A stretch of DNA of 64,000 bases, taken from assembly GCA_934183325.1 (NCBI GenBank), contig CAKPSH010000006.1, positions 1 to 64,000 on the forward strand, given 5' to 3'. The notes below the pieces were generated by a model, which was given only the letters and a program-made list of their open reading frames with translations, ran no database searches and was not told the origin of the DNA. Made by a program: the position numbers and the translations under genes. Below are positions 18,295-27,721 of this stretch, piece after piece. Numbering within the stretch: position 1 is the first letter of the stretch; every line of letters starts with the position of its first letter. The stretch is from an uncultured Clostridia bacterium (GTDB lineage Bacteria; Bacillota; Clostridia; TANB77; CAG-508).

Positions 18295-19419
18295 CTATGT
18301 TTTTTTTATTAATTTAATATATATATCATTTTCTTTTTTATTTCTTAATATTGTTAATTTTACCTCTTCTCCTATGTTTTTACTATAAATGTATTTTCTT
18401 AGTTCGTTTATTTTATTTATTGGAATTTCATCAATTTTTTCTATAATATCTCCCTTCTTTATTTCTGAATTTTTTTCATCATTTATAATTTCGGTAACAT
18501 ATATTCCATTTTTAATTTCTATTGAATTATCTAGATATTGTATTGCTTCTTTATCTATAGCTTTTATCCCTAAAGAAGCTTCTTCAAATTTTCCTTCATT
18601 TTCTAATTTTTCAATAATTGGTTTAATAATATTAATTGGAATAGCAAAGCCTATTCCTTCTGCTTCCTTTATTTTTATTGATGTTACTCCTATTACATTT
18701 CCTTTTTCATCTATTAACGGTCCTCCACTATTTCCTGAATTTATAGAAGCATCTGTTTGTATTAAATCTTCCATATATGATTTTCCATTATCTTCTTCTA
18801 TTTTTATTGTTCTATTTAATGCACTTATTATTCCTTTTGTAACGGTTCTTTGAAATTCTAATCCTAATGGATTTCCTATTGCATATACATCTTGTCCAAT
18901 TTTTATTTTATCAGAGTCTCCTATTGTTGCTGAAATTATTTCTCTTGTTGTTGCTATTTTTAATATACTTAAATCCAAATTTTCATTGCTCCATACAACG
19001 CTTGCATTATATTCTTCTCCATCTTCTGTTGTTATATAACATTTTGATAATATTCCACCCGTTATATGATTGTTGGTTAAAACATAGCCTTTTTTTGATA
19101 TTATAACTCCTGTTCCTAAATTATATGTTTTTGCAGCTTCTAATGAAAAAAATGATGTATCCACACTTTGTAATTTTGATATTCCTACTACTGTTTCTGA
19201 TGTTTTCTCTAGTACTAAAGAAATATCTTTGCTTTCTTCATTTGCTTGTACAGTATTTATTTTATTTTCTTGTTTTGGCTCAACTTCTTCTACATTAATA
19301 TTACTGTACATGTCATACAGCACTATTGTTATTGTTATTACAATAAATGTCCACAATATTTTTCCTAAAACTCTTAAAATCGTATTATTTTTATGTATAT
19401 CTTTATATCTATTATTCAA
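18295..19419 (-). CDS. htrA: HtrA/DegP-family membrane-anchored serine protease
   Basis: About 374 residues. An ATG at 19437 lies inside the AAAGGAG ribosome site, so the in-frame TTG at 19419 is the better start. One N-terminal membrane helix (LGKILWTFIVITITIVLYD) is followed by a trypsin-like domain with triad His in VLTNNHITGG, Asp in ENLDLSILKI and Ser in NSGNSGGPLID. A single C-terminal PDZ domain (about residues 285-374) follows. It is a cell-surface quality-control protease by family. Confidence 0.92.
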   Translation of the reverse strand: MNNRYKDIHKNNTILRVLGKILWTFIVITITIVLYDMYSNINVEEVEPKQENKINTVQANEESKDISLVLEKTSETVVGISKLQSVDTSFFSLEAAKTYNLGTGVIISKKGYVLTNNHITGGILSKCYITTEDGEEYNASVVWSNENLDLSILKIATTREIISATIGDSDKIKIGQDVYAIGNPLGLEFQRTVTKGIISALNRTIKIEEDNGKSYMEDLIQTDASINSGNSGGPLIDEKGNVIGVTSIKIKEAEGIGFAIPINIIKPIIEKLENEGKFEEASLGIKAIDKEAIQYLDNSIEIKNGIYVTEIINDEKNSEIKKGDIIEKIDEIPINKINELRKYIYSKNIGEEVKLTILRNKKENDIYIKLIKKT

Positions 19420-19524
19420 ATTTAATTCTCCTTTCATTATTTTATCCTTGTAAATTATTTACTTTTTTTATGATTTTATACTTCTATATTCTTAACTTTT
19501 CTTATATTATTTTTTTACATTTTT

Positions 19525-19553
19525 TTGACTTTTTTTTACTTTTATGGTAAGAT
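19525..19553 (+). promoter_or_regulatory. Likely promoter of the NRPS-kinase operon
   Basis: TTGACT (19525-19530), 17-base spacer, TAAGAT (19548-19553), about 60 bases before the NRPS start. Confidence 0.55.
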
Positions 19554-19615
19554 TGTATATATTTTGTGACTTTTAACTACTTATTGGAAAGGCTTATTAG
19601 AAAGGATTGTATAAA

Positions 19616-22600
19616 ATGGAACACGAATTTTTCGATTTAACCAATCCTCAGAAGGCCATTTGGTTAACTGAGCAGTTTTACAAAGGAAAAAATATCAACA
19701 ATGTTTGTGGCACTTTATATATAAAAAAAGCAATAGATTTTAATCTTTTTGAACAATCAATCAATTTGTTCATTAAGAATAATGATTCTGTTCGAATCAA
19801 ATTAAGATTACAGGAAAATGGTGAAATTAAACAGTATTTTGATGAATATCAATATATACATATTGATACTGTTAATGTTTACTCTGAAAAAGATTTAAAA
19901 CAGCTTCAGAATTCAGTTGTTTCTGAGGTTTTCAATTTATTAGATTCAAATTTATTTCATTTCGTAATTTTTAAATTTCCAAATAACAATGGTGGTGTTA
20001 TAGCTAATTTCCATCATTTAATTAGTGATTCCTGGTCTCACGGAATTCTTTCTAATCAACTCCTAAGTAATTATTGCAAATTATTAAATAATGAAGAAAT
20101 TATTGATAATTCTTCATATTCATATAAAGAATATATTTCTACTGAAAATGATTATATAAATAGTGCAAAATTTTTGAAAGATAAAGCGTATTGGGATAAT
20201 ATTTACTCAACAATTCCAGAGAATGCAACAATACCAGCTTCTTTGAATTCAAATATTAATTCGTTAGAGGCTAAAAGACTTCAATTAAATATTAATGGCT
20301 CTACATTATCTGAGATTACTGAATATTGTACTAGTCATAAAATAACACCATTTAATTTTTATATGTCAATTTTTGGATTATATATTTCAAGAGTTTCTAA
20401 TTTAGATGATTTTGTAATAGGAACACCTATTTTAAATAGAACCAACTATGCTGAGAAGCATACTACTGGTATGTTTATAAAAACTATACCTTTTAGAATT
20501 TCTCTAGATTATAATTTACGCTTTACAGATTTTGTATCTCAAATTGCTGTAAGTTCAATTGGTATGTTAAAGCATCAACGATATTCATATCAATATATCA
20601 TTGAGGATTTAAGAAAGCAGGATTCCTCACTTCCTACTTTATATAATATTATGTTTTCATATCAAATTACTAAAATGACCGATAATAATGATATTTTTCC
20701 TCATACTAATACTTGGTCTTTTACAGGTAATACAAGTGATGATATTGATGTTCATATGTTGGAATATGATGATTCAACAAATTCTAATTTGAATGTAATG
20801 TATGACTATAGAACATCTAAATATACTGAGTCTGATATTCGTGAAATTCATTCTCGTATATTGTATATAATTAAACAGGTAATTGAAAATGATCAAATTC
20901 TTTTAAAAGATATTGATGTAATTACTGAAGAAGAAAAAAATAAAATTTTATATCAATTTAATTCTAATAAAATTAATATTCCAAGCAATTTAACTCTTGA
21001 TAAAATGTTTAAGGATATTGTTCTAAAAAATAGAAATAATATAGCTATTATCTCTAGTACAAATAGTATTACATATCAAGAATTAGATGAGCTTTCTAAT
21101 AAACTTGCAAATATTTTATTAGATAATGGAGTTCAACCCCAAGACATTATTGGTGTTTGCATGAATCGTTCTATTGAACTTCTTATTAGTATTTGGGCTA
21201 TTTTAAAAATTGGAGCTATTTATATGCCAATGCATACAAAATATCCTACAGATAGACTAAGATATATGATTGAAAATAGTAATTGTCATTTAATAATTAC
21301 AAATTCTATTATGAGTACTTCTTTTGATGACTGTGTTAAAGAAATTATTTTTAATAATATAAATGAAATATCTTCAAATAAAAGCAATATTATTACTGCT
21401 TCAATAAATGAAAATGATATTGCTTATGTTATATATACTTCTGGTTCTACTGGAAAACCTAAAGGAGTCCAAATAACACATAAGAATTTAATAAATTTCT
21501 TATACTCTTTTAATAATTCTTATGGTAAAATTGATACTAATGATTCATTATTAGCATCTACAAATATTTCTTTTGATGTTAGTATTTTTGAGTTATTTAT
21601 TTCAATTTTAAATGGTGCAAAACTTATCTTGTATAATGAAGAATATATTACAGATATAATTAATTATACAAATTGGATTATAAATAATGAAATAACAATG
21701 TTATATATTCCACCAAATATTTTAAATGAGGTTTATACTATTCTTAAGAATTCTTCAGCTGATATTAAGATTAATAAATTATTAGTTGGAGTTGAAGGAA
21801 TTAAGAAAAGTACTCTTAATAAATACTTTATTTTAAATAAGAACATGACCATTGTAAATGGATATGGTCCAACAGAAACAACTATTTGTGCTACTTCTTT
21901 AGTTTATAAAAAGGACACAACTGATGATTCTTATGTTTCAATTGGTAAACCATTATCTAACAATAATATATATATTTTAAATAAAAATAATTTGTCACAG
22001 CCAGTTAATGTTTTAGGTGAAGTTTATATTTCTGGCTATGGAGTTGGAAAGGGTTATATAAATAACACTGCTGAAAATAATAAAAGATTTATTCCAAATA
22101 CTTTTGATAATGCTTCTCCATTCATGTATAGAACTGGTGATTTAGCAAAATGGAATAAAGATGGTACTATTTCTTTTTCTGGTAGAGCAGATACTCAAAT
22201 TAAGCTTCATGGATACAGAATAGAACTATCTGAAATAAATAATGCTGTTAGTCAATATCCATATATTACTAACTCTTTAACTACAGTACGTGAAATAAAC
22301 TCTCAAAAATATATTGTTACATATTTTACATCTTATAGAAAAATTGAAATTAACAATTTAGAATTGTTTTTGAAGGAATTATTACCTTTTTATATGATTC
22401 CAAATTACTATATCCAATTAGATGATTTTCCTTTAACTGCAAATGGCAAAATTAATGCTAAGATATTGCCTTTACCTAAAATTGTATCTACTGTTAAATA
22501 TGTAGCCCCTTCAACAAAGTTAGAAAAGATTTTGTGTTCTATATGGGAAAGTTTATTTAATAAAGAAAAAATAAGTATATTAGATAACTTTTTCAATTTA

Positions 22601-23959
22601 GGTGGAGATTCTTTAACTGCCATAAAGTTCCAAATCGAAGCTTTAAAATATGATATTAGTATTAGTTATGGTGATATTTTCCATTACCCAACTATACAAC
22701 GATTAGCTGAAAAGAATCAGAAATCACAACCACAATTTGTTGATACACCTGAATATGACTACTCAAGGATTAATAGTTTACTTGGCTATAATTCTGTTTC
22801 AAATATTCCTAAACAACATGTACCCAAAACTTTTACTGGTAACATTTTATTATTAGGTACAACAGGTTTTCTAGGTTCTCATATTCTAGATGCATTCTTT
22901 AATAATTGTTCTGGAATAGTTTATTGTCTAGTTAGAAGTAAAGGTACTTTGGATGAAGAAGAACGTTTAAAGAAGACTCTTAATTTTTATTTTGGCAACA
23001 AATATGCTTCATATTTTTGTAAAAAAATTAAAATTATTACAGGAGATATATCTTTAGAGCATTTTGGATTATCTGATGAATTATACAATAAGTTAGGAAA
23101 TTCTGTTGATGTAGTTATCAATAGTGCCGCACTTGTTAAGCATTATGGTGATTTTAAATTATTTGATAGTATTAATGTTGTTGGTACTCAACATTCTATA
23201 GATTTTTGCAAAGATTTTCATAAGAAGTTGTACCATATATCAACTATAAGTGTTTCTGGTGCAAGTACTCCAGAAGATGATTCTTCAACTGAGAGATTTA
23301 TTTTTGATGAAACTAAATTTTATATTGGTCAGAATTTAAATAATGCCTATATTTATACAAAATTTGAAGCTGAAAAAATCGTTCTAGAAAATATTAATTC
23401 AGGACTTGATGCTTGTATTTTAAGGATTGGAAACATTTCTAATCGTTTTTCAGATTCGAGATTTCAAATTAATACAACAGATAATGCCTATATAAATAGA
23501 TTAAAAGCATTCTTTAAACTTGGCGTTCTTCCTAAGCAATTAGCTGACCACTCAATAGAGTTTACACCAGTTGATGCTTGTGCTGAAGCTATTATAAAGA
23601 TTGTTATGAATAATCCTAAATTTACAGTATTTCATTTATTTGATACAAATTTAATTTCAATTCCTAATCTTGTTGAAATTTTTAATTCATTAGGTTATAA
23701 TTTAGATTTTGTATCAAAGAAAGAATTTTCAGATGTTTTAAATAAATTTCTTTTAGATGATACTTTAAAAGATTCTATTTCTGGAATAGTTCCAGATTTA
23801 GATGAAAAGAAACATTTGAATTTAGTTTCAAATGTTTTGCCTAATGCAGATTTTACAACAAGGTATTTGAATTCTTTAGGATTTTATTGGCCTATAATTG
23901 ATGCCAATTATATAACTAATTATATTTTATATTTTAAAAACATAGGATATTTAGAATAG
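19616..23959 (+). CDS. Single-module nonribosomal peptide synthetase (C-A-PCP-reductase)
   Basis: About 1447 residues from ATG 19616 (AAAGGA 10 bases upstream; an in-frame TTG lies at 19607). Domains in order: condensation (about 5-430, HHLISDSWS near 133, with Ser where HHxxxDG has Gly); adenylation (about 450-960, YTSGSTGKPKGV near 605, NGYGPTETT, YRTGD); carrier protein (NLGGDSLTAIKF, Ser about 999); terminal thioester reductase (about 1075-1440, LLGTTGFLGSHIL for NADPH, YIYTK as YxxxK). The reductase would release the product as an aldehyde or alcohol. A C domain in the first module suggests either N-acylation of the loaded amino acid or acceptance from another synthetase. No phosphopantetheinyl transferase is nearby. 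Substrate not predicted. Confidence 0.93.
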   Translation: MEHEFFDLTNPQKAIWLTEQFYKGKNINNVCGTLYIKKAIDFNLFEQSINLFIKNNDSVRIKLRLQENGEIKQYFDEYQYIHIDTVNVYSEKDLKQLQNSVVSEVFNLLDSNLFHFVIFKFPNNNGGVIANFHHLISDSWSHGILSNQLLSNYCKLLNNEEIIDNSSYSYKEYISTENDYINSAKFLKDKAYWDNIYSTIPENATIPASLNSNINSLEAKRLQLNINGSTLSEITEYCTSHKITPFNFYMSIFGLYISRVSNLDDFVIGTPILNRTNYAEKHTTGMFIKTIPFRISLDYNLRFTDFVSQIAVSSIGMLKHQRYSYQYIIEDLRKQDSSLPTLYNIMFSYQITKMTDNNDIFPHTNTWSFTGNTSDDIDVHMLEYDDSTNSNLNVMYDYRTSKYTESDIREIHSRILYIIKQVIENDQILLKDIDVITEEEKNKILYQFNSNKINIPSNLTLDKMFKDIVLKNRNNIAIISSTNSITYQELDELSNKLANILLDNGVQPQDIIGVCMNRSIELLISIWAILKIGAIYMPMHTKYPTDRLRYMIENSNCHLIITNSIMSTSFDDCVKEIIFNNINEISSNKSNIITASINENDIAYVIYTSGSTGKPKGVQITHKNLINFLYSFNNSYGKIDTNDSLLASTNISFDVSIFELFISILNGAKLILYNEEYITDIINYTNWIINNEITMLYIPPNILNEVYTILKNSSADIKINKLLVGVEGIKKSTLNKYFILNKNMTIVNGYGPTETTICATSLVYKKDTTDDSYVSIGKPLSNNNIYILNKNNLSQPVNVLGEVYISGYGVGKGYINNTAENNKRFIPNTFDNASPFMYRTGDLAKWNKDGTISFSGRADTQIKLHGYRIELSEINNAVSQYPYITNSLTTVREINSQKYIVTYFTSYRKIEINNLELFLKELLPFYMIPNYYIQLDDFPLTANGKINAKILPLPKIVSTVKYVAPSTKLEKILCSIWESLFNKEKISILDNFFNLGGDSLTAIKFQIEALKYDISISYGDIFHYPTIQRLAEKNQKSQPQFVDTPEYDYSRINSLLGYNSVSNIPKQHVPKTFTGNILLLGTTGFLGSHILDAFFNNCSGIVYCLVRSKGTLDEEERLKKTLNFYFGNKYASYFCKKIKIITGDISLEHFGLSDELYNKLGNSVDVVINSAALVKHYGDFKLFDSINVVGTQHSIDFCKDFHKKLYHISTISVSGASTPEDDSSTERFIFDETKFYIGQNLNNAYIYTKFEAEKIVLENINSGLDACILRIGNISNRFSDSRFQINTTDNAYINRLKAFFKLGVLPKQLADHSIEFTPVDACAEAIIKIVMNNPKFTVFHLFDTNLISIPNLVEIFNSLGYNLDFVSKKEFSDVLNKFLLDDTLKDSISGIVPDLDEKKHLNLVSNVLPNADFTTRYLNSLGFYWPIIDANYITNYILYFKNIGYLE

Positions 23960-23971
23960 GAGTGATTTTAT

Positions 23972-25780
23972 ATGTTATTGTCAGATATGACTACATTTAT
24001 AGCTTTATTAATTTCAGATTTATTTTGTATTTCTTCTGGAATTATAATATATAAGAAAATCAGCAAAAGCCAGATTAGACTGGCTTTTCTGTCTTTAAGT
24101 ATTGCAATGATAATTTGCTGTACTGGATTACTTTTACAAGATTTATTATCAATACCTTTAGGTATTCCTCCAATATATTTTGATTATTTCGTATATATTG
24201 GAAATTGCTTATTACCTCTTTCTTTCTTTTTTACAGCACTAATTTTTACTAAAACTAAAATTTCTTTTAGTAAGGGGTATTTATTCTTTTTAATTGTTCC
24301 AATTATTTCTTTAGTTTCATTATGGACCAATGACTTACACCATTTATTTTATGTGGATTATTCCATTAATTTAACAGCAAATGTATATGGTCCAATGTTT
24401 TATTTATTTGATGCATTTACTTTGATTTTATTTGCTTTAGGAATAATATTATTTTTGAAACAGACAATTTCCAGTTCTGGTGTTTTCTCTGTTCAAAGTT
24501 TATTAATGATATTGGGGTGTTCCATCCCATTAATACAAAACATTTTGTCAACCACTAAAATCATAAATACAACTATTTACATTACACCAATCTGCTTTAC
24601 TTTTACACTTTTATTTACCGCAATTGCTGTGTTTAAATTTAAGTTTTTAAAGTCTACACCAGTTTCACTAAGAACAATTGTTGACAGAATTTCAGATAGT
24701 TATATCGTTTTAAATGATAATTATATAATTTCTGATGTAAATGATACTTTTTTACATACTTTTAAAACTGACATTAATGAGATTATTAATACAAATATAT
24801 TAGATTTTCCAAAATTTGCAAATTATAAAGTTGATATTCAAAAGGCTTTATATAACCTAAAAAAAGTTAATAAAATTTCTGCTGATATTTCTAGTACAAA
24901 TTTGAAAAAAACTTTTACTGTTGAATTTACAAATATATATTCAAAAGATGCTTTAATTGGTATTCTTGTTTTACTAAGAGATACTACTCAACATACTAAT
25001 GATATGAATACTATAAAAAATAATCAAGATATGCTTATAGAAAGAGAAAGATTGGCTTCACTTGGACAAATGATTGGAGGTATCGCTCACAATTTAAAAA
25101 CTCCAATTATGTCTGTGGCTGGAGCTGTTGAAGGTTTAAATGATTTGGTTATAGAATATGAAAAGTCTGTTGGTGATCCTGAGGTTACTGTTGAAGATCA
25201 CCATGCAATTGCAAGTGATATGAAAGAATGGTTAGAAAAGATTAAAACACATGTTGCTTATATGTCTGATGTTATTACTGCGGTTAAAGGACAAGCTGTT
25301 ACATTTTCAGAAGACCAATTATCTGATTTTAGTATTGATGAGTTATTAAAAATGGTTAATATATTAATGAAACACGAACTTAGCAGTGCTTGTATTAAAT
25401 TAGAAGTTCAAAATAATGTTGCTCCTTCTTCTCTACTTCATGGAAATATCAATAGCTTGGTACAAGTTGTTAATAATATAATTTCTAATTCTATACAAGC
25501 TAGTGCAAATGCTACTAATAAGGTTATTGATTTAGTAGTTAATCAAGTTAATAGTAGTATTATTATTTCTATTAAAGATTATGGATGTGGTATGCCTAAA
25601 TCAGTTCAAGAAACTCTATTTAAAAAAATGATTACTACCAAAGGTAAAAATGGTACAGGTCTTGGAATGTTTATGTCATATTCTAACATTAAAGCTCATT
25701 TTAATGGTGATATTACTTTTCAATCTGAAGAAGGTGTGGGTACTCAATTTGATATAATCTTACCTATCAAAAATAAATAA
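23972..25780 (+). CDS. Membrane sensor histidine kinase linked to the NRPS
   Basis: 602 residues starting 12 bases after the NRPS stop, with AGGAGTG as ribosome site, so co-transcribed. Seven or so membrane helices fill residues 1-220 (7TM-type sensor), then a PAS-like region (about 225-340), the phospho-acceptor H-box GGIAHNLKTPIMS (His about 373), N-box NNIISNSIQA, G1 DYGCGMPKS and G2 GTGLGMFMS. No response regulator is adjacent. The pairing suggests sensing related to the NRPS product, by inference from position only. Confidence 0.88.
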   Translation: MLLSDMTTFIALLISDLFCISSGIIIYKKISKSQIRLAFLSLSIAMIICCTGLLLQDLLSIPLGIPPIYFDYFVYIGNCLLPLSFFFTALIFTKTKISFSKGYLFFLIVPIISLVSLWTNDLHHLFYVDYSINLTANVYGPMFYLFDAFTLILFALGIILFLKQTISSSGVFSVQSLLMILGCSIPLIQNILSTTKIINTTIYITPICFTFTLLFTAIAVFKFKFLKSTPVSLRTIVDRISDSYIVLNDNYIISDVNDTFLHTFKTDINEIINTNILDFPKFANYKVDIQKALYNLKKVNKISADISSTNLKKTFTVEFTNIYSKDALIGILVLLRDTTQHTNDMNTIKNNQDMLIERERLASLGQMIGGIAHNLKTPIMSVAGAVEGLNDLVIEYEKSVGDPEVTVEDHHAIASDMKEWLEKIKTHVAYMSDVITAVKGQAVTFSEDQLSDFSIDELLKMVNILMKHELSSACIKLEVQNNVAPSSLLHGNINSLVQVVNNIISNSIQASANATNKVIDLVVNQVNSSIIISIKDYGCGMPKSVQETLFKKMITTKGKNGTGLGMFMSYSNIKAHFNGDITFQSEEGVGTQFDIILPIKNK

Positions 25781-25784
25781 CTAT

Positions 25785-25820
25785 AAATAAAGAAAGAGAA
25801 AATTTTCTCTTTCTTTATTT
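25785..25820. terminator. Perfect bidirectional terminator
   Basis: AAATAAAGAAAGAGAAAA is followed directly by its exact reverse complement, an 18-bp perfect palindrome between the convergent kinase and DUF2974-like genes. Confidence 0.85.
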
Positions 25821-26905
25821 TAACCAAATAATTCTCCCATATTGCTTCTGGCTATTTTTAATAATTCTCTTATAGTTTTCATTATCATCTCTTTTGTTTC
25901 ACTATCTAAACTATTATATGTAGTTAGTATTGTTTTTGCATTTTCAATTTTATTTGTTTTTAATCCTTTAAATGTTTCTACTTCTGTTGCATATATTATT
26001 TTGAAAATTGCATCTATTACTATTTCTCTTTTAGCTGGTTCTACTTCTTCTAGCCAACCAGTTATTGTTTTGTCTATAAATTCACTTCCATTTGTCAGTT
26101 CTTCAACTCTAATTATATTGTTTCTCATTACTTGCCAACTATATAAATCATGTTGCATAATTCCATTTGCAGTACTTTGTATTATCGTTATCCTTTCTTT
26201 ATGATTCATTAGTCTTCCTATAATTGATTCTTGTGGAATATAACTTATTATTTTATCTACAATTTCCTTATATTCATTACTTTCTACTATTCTTTTTTCA
26301 AATCCTGGTCCATCTATATTATATACATTTATAATTCTATCTTTTACTTCTTTATTTGCATATATAGCAGCATATACTGCTACATTGCCACCTTTTGAAT
26401 GTCCACCCACTATTATTTGAGCTGTTGAATATTTTTCACCAATTTCATTTAAATATTTTTTTGCAGATATTTGAGAGCCTATATCACTTTTAAATGATAA
26501 ATTGAAGTCCTCTTTCCAGCCCACTATACTGCAATCAGTTCCTCTATATGATACATATATAATATTATCTGGCAAAAAGGCTGTTATTGCTGCAAACTGT
26601 TCTTCTGCTCCTTTATCAAATATATGTACGAATTTTGTGATTTTTATTTTTCCAAATCGCTCTGACTCTCCCATTAATACTATCAAATCTTTATCGTCTG
26701 GCCATAATATTTTCATTTCATTTATATTCTTTTTTTTGAATCTTTCAGCTAATTCTTTTATTGATATTTCCTCTTCTTCTTTCATTAAACTTTCTAATGG
26801 GAAATATGACAATCTTGTTAATGCTAAATTATCAACTTCATTGAATTTAAATTCTTCTAAACTTAAATCCCCTCTCCATTTAATATAATCAATTAAATTA
26901 GACAT
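25820..26905 (-). CDS. DUF2974 (Mbeg1-like) alpha/beta-hydrolase
   Basis: 361 residues. Begins NLIDYIKWRGDLSLEEF with an early LTRLSYFPLESL, both typical of the Mbeg1-like DUF2974 family. The lipase-type nucleophile elbow is GGHSKGGNVAVYAA (about residues 165-178), and YRGTD lies upstream. Members are lipase-like hydrolases, mostly without a known substrate. There is no signal peptide, so it is probably cytoplasmic. It is a single transcription unit. Confidence 0.8.
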   Translation of the reverse strand: MSNLIDYIKWRGDLSLEEFKFNEVDNLALTRLSYFPLESLMKEEEEISIKELAERFKKKNINEMKILWPDDKDLIVLMGESERFGKIKITKFVHIFDKGAEEQFAAITAFLPDNIIYVSYRGTDCSIVGWKEDFNLSFKSDIGSQISAKKYLNEIGEKYSTAQIIVGGHSKGGNVAVYAAIYANKEVKDRIINVYNIDGPGFEKRIVESNEYKEIVDKIISYIPQESIIGRLMNHKERITIIQSTANGIMQHDLYSWQVMRNNIIRVEELTNGSEFIDKTITGWLEEVEPAKREIVIDAIFKIIYATEVETFKGLKTNKIENAKTILTTYNSLDSETKEMIMKTIRELLKIARSNMGELFG

Positions 26906-27007
26906 TTTTCCCTCCTATTTTTTTATATATTATATCACATTTATTGTAATTTTCACTATTATCACAAAATTAGATTATTAAAATATACTATTTATGGAGG
27001 TTTTATT

Positions 27008-27628
27008 ATGTTTAAAATAAATACAAATTTAATAGAAAGAGAGATGAAGTATGATAATACTGTTGTTTTGAAATATCATATTGAATATCCTTCTATTGTA
27101 ATTCCTAATAATCGAAATGGTGAGCGTAAGTTTAATACATACAATGAGAAACTCGCTCTTGCTCTGCAAAAGAAAAGTGAAAATGAACTTTATAAGGAAA
27201 GTGTAGAATTATACAAATATAATAAGTCTAATAATTATCCTATAATGGTTTATGACATTTATCGTAATTATAATGTTACTTTCAATTCTAAAGCCCTTGT
27301 TAGTTTATATTTTGATGAGTATATTTTTTCTGGTGGTGCCAATGGAAATACTACTAGAACATCTCAGACATGGGATTTTAATTATAATTATATGCTTCAA
27401 CTTTATGAATTTTTTTATAAAAATCCTTACTTTTTAATTGATATTTTAAAGAAAATAAATAGTCAAATTTCTATTAATTCTAATAATTATTTTCCTGATA
27501 GCTGTAATTTAGTATTAGAAACTTTTAATCCTTTAAATTATTATCTTACCCCTCAAGGTATCGCTATCTACTTTCAGCAATATGACATTGCTCCACACTC
27601 TTCAGGTATACCTACTTTTATTGTATAA
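27008..27628 (+). CDS. DUF3298/RsiV-like domain protein
   Basis: 206 residues from ATG 27008, 7 bases after ATGGAGG. DEYIFSGGANGNTTRTSQTW and the end YLTPQGIAIYFQQYDIAP match the extracellular DUF3298/DUF4163 region of RsiV-like anti-sigma factors. Here the cytoplasmic anti-sigma and membrane parts are missing and no signal peptide is visible, so it is not an obvious sigma regulator. It lies directly before the CRISPR array's distal end. Confidence 0.75.
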   Translation: MFKINTNLIEREMKYDNTVVLKYHIEYPSIVIPNNRNGERKFNTYNEKLALALQKKSENELYKESVELYKYNKSNNYPIMVYDIYRNYNVTFNSKALVSLYFDEYIFSGGANGNTTRTSQTWDFNYNYMLQLYEFFYKNPYFLIDILKKINSQISINSNNYFPDSCNLVLETFNPLNYYLTPQGIAIYFQQYDIAPHSSGIPTFIV

Positions 27629-27665
27629 AACAATATAATTTTTATTATTCTATGAATTTATACTA

Positions 27666-27716
27666 AAATAAGAGAAGTTCAAAATTATTCAACTAAATAA
27701 TTTTCTTCTCTTATTT
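27666..27716. terminator. Long bidirectional hairpin between DUF3298 gene and CRISPR array
   Basis: AAATAAGAGAAG pairs with CTTCTCTTATTT, and inside it AAAATTATT pairs with AATAATTTT. It can end both the plus-strand gene and the minus-strand CRISPR precursor transcript. Confidence 0.75.
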
Positions 27717-27721
27717 AATAT

